The position numbers and the translations under genes were made by a program. A model generated the notes under the pieces. It did not search any database. It was not told where the DNA came from and was given only the letters and a program-made list of their open reading frames with translations. From an uncultured Gammaproteobacteria bacterium (GTDB taxonomy: Bacteria; Pseudomonadota; Gammaproteobacteria; Pseudomonadales; Porticoccaceae), in assembly GCA_913058345.1 (NCBI GenBank), contig CAJXQR010000007.1, positions 124,001-188,000 on the forward strand: 64,000 bases of DNA. The letters run 5' to 3'. Positions 57,539 through 64,000 of the stretch are shown here, one piece after another. Numbering within the stretch: position 1 is the first letter of the stretch; every line of letters begins with the position of its first letter.

Positions 57539-58693
57539 TTAATTGCGGGCACCAGAGGCCAGCAGACGACCGATAATAATACGCTGCACTTCTGATGTGC
57601 CCTCAACAATTTGCATGATCTTGCTGGCACGAAAAATACTCGCCACCGGGTAGTCTTCCATTACCCCGTTACCACCCAGTATTTGCACCGCATCGCTAGC
57701 GCACTGTTCAAGTATTTCTGAGGCATAAAGTTTGGCGCTGGCGGCTTCAAAAGTATGGGGGCGCCCTTCATCTTTCAGCCAGGCCGCCTTTAAATAAAGG
57801 GTACGAGCCATTTCAATTTTGACGGCCATATCGCTGAGCTTAAACTGTACGCCCTGAAATTCAAAAATCGGTTTGCCAAATTGTTCGCGTTCTCGCGCAT
57901 AGGCCAGGGCATGGTCTAGACAGGCCTGAGCTGCGCCCACACAAGCGGCGGCAATACTGATTCGCCCGGTTTCCAGCACGGCGAGGTGCTGAGCAAAGCC
58001 CCGGTTTGGATCACCGAGTATGCTGTCTTTAGGAATACGGCAGCCATCAAAAATCAATTCGTTAGTGGTACCGGATTCAAAAGCAATTTTGTCGTAAGAT
58101 CGACCCACCACTAAACTAGGGGCGTCTTTGGGTACGATAAAGGTCACAATTTGTTCTTTGCCTTCGATCTCAGCACGGGCAGCCACCACCACCAATGAGC
58201 AATTATCAAGACCGACGTTAGTAATAAATTGTTTACTGCCTTCTAACACCCACTCTTCGCCATCGAGCTCGGCGCGCATTTTCAGACTGCCCGCATCGGA
58301 GCCGCTGCTGGGTTCGGTCAACGCAAAAGCACCAATCGCTTTACCAGAGCACAAATCAGGTAGCCACTGTTTCTTTTGCGCATCGGTGCCAAAACGGTCA
58401 ATTTCCTGAGCGACAACACTGCTGGTGACATCGAGTAAGGTGCCGAGGGCGATATCTGCCCGCGACACCTCTTCAATCACTAAATGCATCGACACCCAAT
58501 CGCCACCACCGCCGCCATACTCCTCGCTGAAGGGTACGCCCATGAAACCCATATCGGCCATTTTCCCGAGGATGTCGTAGGGCACATCGTTACAGGTCGA
58601 AAGCTTTTGAAATTCGGGGGCGATCACCTCAGCGGCAAAACGCCGGGCCATATCGCGAATAATGCACTGCTCTTCATTTAAATCAAAATTCAT
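57539..58693 (-). CDS. Acyl-CoA dehydrogenase
   Basis: A 384-residue flavoenzyme. FALTEPSSGSDAGSLKMRAE is the FAD/substrate motif and MQIVEGTSEVQRIIIGRLL the C-terminal block. QILGGNGVMEDYPV gives the conserved GGxG segment. It likely uses short or branched acyl-CoA; the chain length cannot be told. Its leader contains a CTGT7/ACAG7 tract ten bases before the ATG with only a weak GG ribosome site, which may make expression variable. Confidence 0.93.
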   Translation of the reverse strand: MNFDLNEEQCIIRDMARRFAAEVIAPEFQKLSTCNDVPYDILGKMADMGFMGVPFSEEYGGGGGDWVSMHLVIEEVSRADIALGTLLDVTSSVVAQEIDRFGTDAQKKQWLPDLCSGKAIGAFALTEPSSGSDAGSLKMRAELDGEEWVLEGSKQFITNVGLDNCSLVVVAARAEIEGKEQIVTFIVPKDAPSLVVGRSYDKIAFESGTTNELIFDGCRIPKDSILGDPNRGFAQHLAVLETGRISIAAACVGAAQACLDHALAYAREREQFGKPIFEFQGVQFKLSDMAVKIEMARTLYLKAAWLKDEGRPHTFEAASAKLYASEILEQCASDAVQILGGNGVMEDYPVASIFRASKIMQIVEGTSEVQRIIIGRLLASGARN

Positions 58694-58702
58694 AGTGACT
58701 GC

Positions 58703-58730
58703 CTGTCTGTCTGTCTGTCTGTCTGTCTGT
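58703..58730. repeat. (CTGT)7 tetranucleotide microsatellite
   Basis: Seven uninterrupted CTGT units. On the coding strand of the acyl-CoA dehydrogenase these are ACAG repeats ending nine bases before its ATG. Slippage would change the leader and promoter spacing in 4-bp steps. Confidence 0.95.
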
Positions 58731-58814
58731 AAAAGTAACAGTTAATAAGGACTGGGTATCTATTAGCCCTTATAAACTGACTCACTATTCACTTGCCAAG
58801 TCACTTCTGATTGA

Positions 58815-58830
58815 CCAGCCCTTTGGCTGG
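58815..58830 (-). terminator. Hairpin after the DUF945 gene
   Basis: CCAGCC and GGCTGG flank CTTT, about 60 bp past the DUF945 stop on the minus strand. The T-tract is absent, so termination is uncertain. Confidence 0.35.
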
Positions 58831-58889
58831 CCATCGCCCCGACCACTGATTAACAGTCAGTCAGGTATCACGCCTTGTAAGCCATAACG

Positions 58890-60302
58890 CTATTTAGCCC
58901 AGGGTAGCTCTGTATCTAAAGCCGCACCCATTTGTTCCAGATACGGAACCGGGTTACCGTTTAATAATAATTCGCCACGGTTAAAGTCCGCATGGCTTTC
59001 TATGCCCTGTTCGGTCACCACAGCATAGCCACTCACGACGGGTATTTGCGCCATATCCTTTAAATTTGTGTCAGCAAAAAACGCTTTGTCGACACTCGCT
59101 TTAAGATCAACCTGACAAGCGGTAAGCAATTGGCGAAAGGTCTTTTTAGCCATCAAACCCTCTGCATCTACCCATTCAAAGGCAATGTCTACACCAGCAC
59201 TCGCATCACCTTTGCCAAGCGTAAAACCGTAATCAAATTTAAGCCCCTGCTCCACTAAGGCGGCCATAGCTAACATATAGGTATCAAAGTTTTGTTCATT
59301 GAGGGCCTCGAGACTGGATACCCCCTTGTTACTTAACAGCGCAACATACATTTGGTGATTCAGTGTTTGATTAATAACTGAAAATTCTCGGGTTGCCTGT
59401 TCGTTTAAACCTTCGTAGCTGATGTCGAAACGAAAATTGAGGGGCTTGCTAAACATAGCCTTTAAATTCTCATCATCAGAAGCTATAGATTTGACAATAA
59501 AGTGGGCATTACCGTACAAACCCGCATCATTTTTATCATTATCACTGCGTAAGGTAATACCCTCGATCCGACTCTCTGAGCCTTTAGAACGCGTGATAAC
59601 ATTATCCAACGTGTATTCAAGTTCACCTGTCAGCATACTACCCGCGTAGAATTCGGTAATATCCGTCGTTAACGTAGAAGGAGCAATATCGACCGTTAGC
59701 GCCTCATTTTTGTCTTCAAAAGAAAGCGCACCAAATTTAACGGTACTCTTTAAGCGAGAAAAATCCTCATCACTGCTAAACGTCGAAATCACTCCGTTTT
59801 CAAGGCTCACAGAGTGACCATCATTGGAAAAAGTAAAAGGTGCCAGTTCCAGGCCAATATCCTGCCCACCCCATAAGCCAAGTAGGAAGTGTCCACTTAA
59901 TGGTCGACGCTCTCCAAAACTGTCAAGAAACTCTTTAGCCTCTTTGTTCTCATCCACCAAAAAAGACATGTCCGGTGTAAACGCAATGTAATAGGCTCCC
60001 AATTTCAAACCATCGGGTGTCAGCATTATTGGACCGTGATAAATATCCAGGTCTACATCGACGACCAGTGCCTCCCTATTCTCGCGATCAATATTCAACT
60101 GTATACGGGACTGGCTCGAAAAAAACCCAGAATCATACGAGTGCTTATTGAGTGAAACGGGCAGCGTCTGCTCGAGAAGAACCGTATTAATTTCTGCAAT
60201 TTGATCATCCACCTTGCTACTGGCAGTTCGACCAAAAAACACGACGCCCGTAACCCACAACCCGACTAGAACCAACAACCCAAACGTTAATACCTTTTTC
60301 AT
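58890..60302 (-). CDS. DUF945 (YdgA-like) family protein
   Basis: A 470-residue protein with one N-terminal membrane helix or uncleaved signal (about 4-26, VLTFGLLVLVGLWVTGVVFFG) and a large periplasmic beta-rich domain. VFFGRTASSKVDDQIAEIN, LNKHSYDSGFFSSQSRI and LDIYHGPIML are typical DUF945 features. Function is unknown. The last residues (GNPVPYLEQMGAAL) fit the family C-terminus. Confidence 0.85.
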   Translation of the reverse strand: MKKVLTFGLLVLVGLWVTGVVFFGRTASSKVDDQIAEINTVLLEQTLPVSLNKHSYDSGFFSSQSRIQLNIDRENREALVVDVDLDIYHGPIMLTPDGLKLGAYYIAFTPDMSFLVDENKEAKEFLDSFGERRPLSGHFLLGLWGGQDIGLELAPFTFSNDGHSVSLENGVISTFSSDEDFSRLKSTVKFGALSFEDKNEALTVDIAPSTLTTDITEFYAGSMLTGELEYTLDNVITRSKGSESRIEGITLRSDNDKNDAGLYGNAHFIVKSIASDDENLKAMFSKPLNFRFDISYEGLNEQATREFSVINQTLNHQMYVALLSNKGVSSLEALNEQNFDTYMLAMAALVEQGLKFDYGFTLGKGDASAGVDIAFEWVDAEGLMAKKTFRQLLTACQVDLKASVDKAFFADTNLKDMAQIPVVSGYAVVTEQGIESHADFNRGELLLNGNPVPYLEQMGAALDTELPWAK

Positions 60303-60630
60303 AACACTTCTTCCTTGCCTCGATAGGCTTTATGGTCTTGAACATTAAAAAATGAGCGCAAAAGAGTAACCCAATTAAAACTTGGCCAGCAGCAGAATTT
60401 GTGGGCCGGTTGGCACGCTTAAGCATCTGTCACGACTTCTCATGGCCAGCGAGTCATTGTCGGTTAAACCTATTCGCCGGTAAATGGAAGTTAGCCGATA
60501 GATGAGGGTTAGCCGATAGATGGAAGGAATTCTCTGAGAAAACGTCAAGCTCACCGCTGATACCATCGCGATACCCACTGCGCCGCAAAGGGTCGATATA
60601 CGTCCAGGCGGTTTGTCTCACCGAAACTGA
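60303..60630. repeat. Gene-free stretch with 18-bp tandem repeat
   Basis: No gene is supported in these 328 bp. GTTAGCCGATAGATG occurs at 60490 and 60508 (18-bp period), with a diverged relative just upstream (GGTTAAACCTATTCGCCGG). Role unknown. The stretch holds the promoter of the leftward DUF945 gene. Confidence 0.5.
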
Positions 60631-62580
60631 CTAGCCCGTAAATTGCTCGTCAAAGGCTTGCGTCATCACTTCCAGCTCATCCTGCAAGGCCAGCCACTCT
60701 TCTTCCAGCGTTTGCAGTGCATTCTTACCCTCGCCCTGGGCCTTCATGAGTTGATTCAGAGCCTCCACTGGCTGGTCGGTATAGAGGGTGGGATCGGCGA
60801 GTTGTTCGGCAAGGCTTGCAAGCGTTGCTTCCAACTTGGCCATATTTTTCTCGATCGCATTAATTTTTTTGCGCTGGGGGGCGGCCTGCCTGCGGAATTC
60901 GGCCTGCAGGCGCTTTTGTTCTTGCCGGTCGGGAGCTTTATTAACCCGGCCAGGTGTGGTGTTACTGTCCCCCCCTTCGGTGTTTTCTTCTGTGCTCACA
61001 CCTGAGGGTTGCGGGGCGCTTTTAATTTGCAGGCGCTGGTAGTCATCAAGATCGCCGTCAAAGGGCCGCACCTCGCCATTGGCAACCAGGTAAAGCTCAT
61101 CGACTACGGTGTGCAACAAATGGCGATCGTGAGAAACAACGACAACAGCACCGGGGAATTCTTGCAGGGCGAGGATTAGCGCTTCGCGCATATCGACGTC
61201 GAGGTGATTCGTGGGCTCATCCAATAACAAAAGATTGGGCCTTTCCCAAACCAGCAGCGCCAGTGCAAGACGCGTTTTTTCTCCGCCAGAAAGTGGGCCA
61301 ACAGGGGCCAGTACGGCGTCACCGCGGAAACCGAAAGTCCCGAGGTAGTTACGCAGCTCTTGCTCTTTTTTACCCTCCGCGATGCGTTGCAGATGGAGGA
61401 GGGGGCTAGCATCAAGATCCAGCGCGTCGAGCTGTTGTTGGTCGAAATAGCCAACCTGTAATTGCCGCCCCCGGTCGACATCGCCACTAATCGGCTGAAT
61501 GACCCCGGCAAGCAATTTCACCAGGGTCGATTTACCGGCACCGTTGCGACCGAGTAAGCCAATACGCGACCCTGGTAACAAGTTGATGTGGATCTGTTTA
61601 AGAATAAGGGTGTCGCCATACCCCGCTTGCACCCGATCAAAGCTAATCAGCGGCGAGCAGAGTTCCTCGGGAGCAAAGAAGCGAAAATCAAAGCCACTGG
61701 CGGCATAAATAGGCGCGGCGGCCTGGAGTTTTTCGAGCGCCTTCACCCGACTCTGGGCCTGCCGTGCTTTAGTCGCCTGATAACGGAAGCGATCGACGAA
61801 GGCTTGCAGGTGGGCGCGCTGGCGTTGTTGTTTGGCAAACACGGCCTGTTGTAGCATGAGGCGTTCACCACGCTGGCGTTCAAAACTGGAATAATCACCC
61901 GAGTAAGTATCCAGGGTTGCACCATTAAAGTGGATAATGCCATCCACCAGATTATCGAGAAACTCCCGGTCGTGGGAGATCACGATTAAAGTGCCCGGAT
62001 AGCGTTTGAGCCAGCGCTCAAGCCAAACCACGGCTTCTAAATCGAGGTGGTTGGTGGGTTCATCGAGCAGCAATAATTCAGAGGGTTTGAGCAGGGCACG
62101 AGCCAGGTTGACCCGCATGCGCCAACCCCCGGAAAAACTCGACACGGGCTGTGACTGCGCGTCGTGTCCAAAACCCAGACCCGCCAATAGTTGCGCAGCG
62201 CGAGGCTCCATGGAGTAACCATCGAGAGCTTCATAGCGGTGGTGCCAGTTAGCCAGCACATCACCCCCGACGGCTTCGGCTTCGCCCTTTTCAGCTTCAA
62301 GGGCACGGTACTCGCTATCACCGTCAATGGTGTATTCCAGCACTGAGCTGGGGATACTCGGGGTTTCCTGATCAACGCTGGAAATTCGCCAGTGCGCGGG
62401 AAAGCCAATATCACCGGCATCGGCGTGTAGCTCGCCTTTTAACAGCGCAAAAAGGGATGACTTGCCCGAGCCATTGGCGCCAATAAGGCCGATTTTTTGG
62501 CCATCATGAACACGCAGGTTGGCGTTTTTTAACAGGCTTTTATTGCCGCGAATCAGTTCGAGATTTTGCGCTGTAATCAT
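60631..62580 (-). CDS. yheS: YheS-like ABC-F ATPase
   Basis: A 649-residue ABC-F protein with two ATP-binding domains and no membrane segment. The first has Walker A GANGSGKSS, signature FSGGWRMRVNLARAL and Walker B LLLLDEPTNHLD; the second has GRNGAGKST, LSGGEKTRLALAL and LLLLDEPTNHLD. A helical linker near 240-300 is the ribosome-probing P-site interaction motif region. A C-terminal coiled coil (about 560-645) follows. ABC-F proteins act on the ribosome to relieve stalls. ttcA lies 9 bp upstream on the same strand. Confidence 0.9.
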   Translation of the reverse strand: MITAQNLELIRGNKSLLKNANLRVHDGQKIGLIGANGSGKSSLFALLKGELHADAGDIGFPAHWRISSVDQETPSIPSSVLEYTIDGDSEYRALEAEKGEAEAVGGDVLANWHHRYEALDGYSMEPRAAQLLAGLGFGHDAQSQPVSSFSGGWRMRVNLARALLKPSELLLLDEPTNHLDLEAVVWLERWLKRYPGTLIVISHDREFLDNLVDGIIHFNGATLDTYSGDYSSFERQRGERLMLQQAVFAKQQRQRAHLQAFVDRFRYQATKARQAQSRVKALEKLQAAAPIYAASGFDFRFFAPEELCSPLISFDRVQAGYGDTLILKQIHINLLPGSRIGLLGRNGAGKSTLVKLLAGVIQPISGDVDRGRQLQVGYFDQQQLDALDLDASPLLHLQRIAEGKKEQELRNYLGTFGFRGDAVLAPVGPLSGGEKTRLALALLVWERPNLLLLDEPTNHLDVDMREALILALQEFPGAVVVVSHDRHLLHTVVDELYLVANGEVRPFDGDLDDYQRLQIKSAPQPSGVSTEENTEGGDSNTTPGRVNKAPDRQEQKRLQAEFRRQAAPQRKKINAIEKNMAKLEATLASLAEQLADPTLYTDQPVEALNQLMKAQGEGKNALQTLEEEWLALQDELEVMTQAFDEQFTG

Positions 62581-62589
62581 TGTTGTTGA

Positions 62590-63450
62590 TCAGCCCGTTG
62601 TGAGATTAACGATGTCTATTTTATTGGGATTAAAATCAACGGCATCTTCACCACGCTGTAATTTAAGACCGGTGAAATCGAACAAATGGGTATCGGCCAA
62701 TTGCGACGGAGCTACATTTTTAATAGCGGAGAAAATCGTCTCCATGCGGCCCGGGTATTCTTTCTCCCAGCCCTGCAGCATTTCCTTAATGAGCTGGCGC
62801 TGTAATTTCTCCTGCGAACCGCAAAGATTGCAGGGAATAATAGGAAATGCTTTGTGCGCAGCCAACAGTTCGAGATCCTTTTCACAACAATAAGCCAGTG
62901 GGCGAATCACGATATTCTTTTTGTCGTCACTCAATAATTTTGGCGGCATGGATTTTAACTTGCCACCAAAGAACATATTCAAAAACAGGGTTTCAATCAT
63001 ATCGTCGCGGTGGTGGCCCAACGCAATTTTTGTGGCGCCGATTTCCTGAGCAAAACCGTAGAGACTGCCACGCCGCAAACGAGAACATAAACCACAGTAT
63101 GTTTTATTCTCGGGCACGCGCTCCGTGACAATACTATAGGTGTCTTTTTCGAGGATATGAAAAGGTACACCCTGCTCAGTGAGGTATTCAGGCAATACAT
63201 GCTCGGGGAAGCCCGGCTGTTTCTGATCGAGATTAACCGCCACCAGTTCAAAATCAATCGGCGCTGTTTTCTGTAAATTGCGCAATACATCGAGCATACC
63301 AAAGGAGTCTTTGCCACCCGACAAACAAACCATCACTTTGTCGCCCGCTTCGATCATATTGTAATCAGCAATCGCAGTGCCGACCTGGCGGCGCAAACGC
63401 TTTTGCAGCTTGTTCAGCTCATGACGATCTTTGCGGGGCTGGTGTGTCAC
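62590..63450 (-). CDS. ttcA: TtcA, tRNA 2-thiocytidine biosynthesis protein
   Basis: A 286-residue tRNA sulfurtransferase. The PP-loop is [16 protein letters not shown], and Cys residues in [12 protein letters not shown] and IPCNLCGSQ form the Cys-X2-Cys pairs that hold the Fe-S cluster. [20 protein letters not shown] is conserved. It thiolates cytidine 32 in some tRNAs. It lies directly upstream of yheS. Confidence 0.96.
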   Translation of the reverse strand: MTHQPRKDRHELNKLQKRLRRQVGTAIADYNMIEAGDKVMVCLSGGKDSFGMLDVLRNLQKTAPIDFELVAVNLDQKQPGFPEHVLPEYLTEQGVPFHILEKDTYSIVTERVPENKTYCGLCSRLRRGSLYGFAQEIGATKIALGHHRDDMIETLFLNMFFGGKLKSMPPKLLSDDKKNIVIRPLAYCCEKDLELLAAHKAFPIIPCNLCGSQEKLQRQLIKEMLQGWEKEYPGRMETIFSAIKNVAPSQLADTHLFDFTGLKLQRGEDAVDFNPNKIDIVNLTTG

Positions 63451-63621
63451 GGGAATTACCTACGGACTAAAAGGGCGCGCTATTGTAAAGGTTCAGCCAG
63501 GCACATACCAAGCACGGCCGCCAAAACCCCTAACACTAAAACGCTGTTGGTTAATCGAACCATACACACTGGCACTCTTTAAGAAGCCAAGGGGGAAGCC
63601 GTTGCTGAACTGTTAATGAAC

Positions 63622-64000
63622 CTAGGGAGCGTTAATTCGCCAATCGTGGTTGTAGGCAATTTTCCCTTTGAAGCCCAGCAGAAACAAGGCCTTACGATCT
63701 TCAGAATAGTGGGCAAAAACCTTTAACAGGCTTTTATCGCTTTTGGCAAAGTCCGATTTATACCATTCAAATAGCTTTGATACCTTCAGCTCACCATCTT
63801 TCAGTAGCACCCCTCGCGGATGCTTAACGAAGTCATAGCCCGACTGTTTTAGCAATGCTCGATTATTGGCGGCTGTGAAGGCCGTTGGCAATAAGTTGGG
63901 GCAACCCAGACCACCACAAGCCAGACCAAAATGTATTCGATGATCTTGCCAAATAGGACGCAGAATACGGTGTTCAATATCGTTGAGCGACAGTTTTTGC
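63622..64000 (-). CDS. DUF547 domain protein, 5' part outside window
   Basis: The frame is open to the window edge; 125 residues are visible. LSLNDIEHRILRPIW, RIHFGLACGGLGCPNL, PTAFTAANNR and the PRGVLLKDGELKVSKLFEWY block match the DUF547 family. The visible part contains the conserved GCP motif. A TTG at 63891 is only an internal start of the open frame. DUF547 proteins are often secreted; the N-terminus is not seen, so location is unknown. Confidence 0.88.
   Translation of the reverse strand, partial: QKLSLNDIEHRILRPIWQDHRIHFGLACGGLGCPNLLPTAFTAANNRALLKQSGYDFVKHPRGVLLKDGELKVSKLFEWYKSDFAKSDKSLLKVFAHYSEDRKALFLLGFKGKIAYNHDWRINAP

Overview
The window is a chromosomal segment of a gammaproteobacterium, probably a marine, aerobic, lipid-degrading member of the Pseudomonadales/Cellvibrionales (a Spongiibacteraceae-like genome is my best guess). 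The evidence is the order hisA-hisH-hisB / AsmA / mutY / yggX / tRNA-Phe, which matches the arrangement known in Pseudomonas, together with TtcA, a YheS-type ABC-F protein, several TonB receptors and many acyl-CoA enzymes. No rRNA and no CRISPR array were seen.

Region 1 (1-11.7 kb) is core genome: a hybrid histidine kinase cut by the window edge, a CinA-family protein, a dienelactone-hydrolase-like protein, a secreted PEP-CTERM choice-of-anchor I protein, hisA-hisH-hisB (hisF is not beside hisA), an AsmA-family protein, mutY, yggX and tRNA-Phe(GAA).

Region 2 (11.66-25.5 kb) is an accessory region inserted at the 3' end of tRNA-Phe. The last 48 bp of the tRNA region recur exactly at 16661 and with four mismatches at 25459, so two related elements sit in tandem. 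The inner element (11.7-16.7 kb) is compact: tyrosine integrase, excisionase-like HTH protein, Rep_trans-type replication protein, and a two-gene cargo of an unknown protein plus a KAP-family P-loop NTPase. The outer part (16.7-25.5 kb) has no integrase and looks like an integron cassette cluster without an integron integrase (CALIN). All cargo genes point leftward and are separated by attC-like sites. The best cassette carries an overlapping FRG-domain / DUF262-domain gene pair framed by two foldable attC-like sites, and is the strongest candidate for an undescribed (probably defence) system. The array has been invaded by an IS1182-like element placed exactly in an attC R' box, an IS3 element nested inside that IS, and a decayed IS30 element.

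Region 3 (25.6-41.7 kb) holds two parallel transport loci on the minus strand, each a TonB-dependent receptor with one ABC ATPase and two DUF3526-type permeases, but with different gene order. Between them on the plus strand are macA-macB genes and a truncated N-terminus of a cyclic-peptide exporter. The whole resembles a rearranged secondary-metabolite or siderophore traffic locus.

Region 4 (42-64 kb) is metabolic and housekeeping: VOC protein, sulfotransferase, a SulP transporter with its UspA partner, DUF599, an acyl-CoA synthetase, a run of leftward lipid-catabolism genes (2OG oxygenase, two acyl-CoA dehydrogenases, two SDRs, a CoA transferase), a stand-alone M41-like protease, a thioesterase-like protein, a deazaflavin-type nitroreductase homologue, DUF2780, DUF4870-like, DUF945, ABC-F and ttcA genes, and a DUF547 gene cut by the right edge. 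A (CTGT)7 tract lies just upstream of the second acyl-CoA dehydrogenase start.
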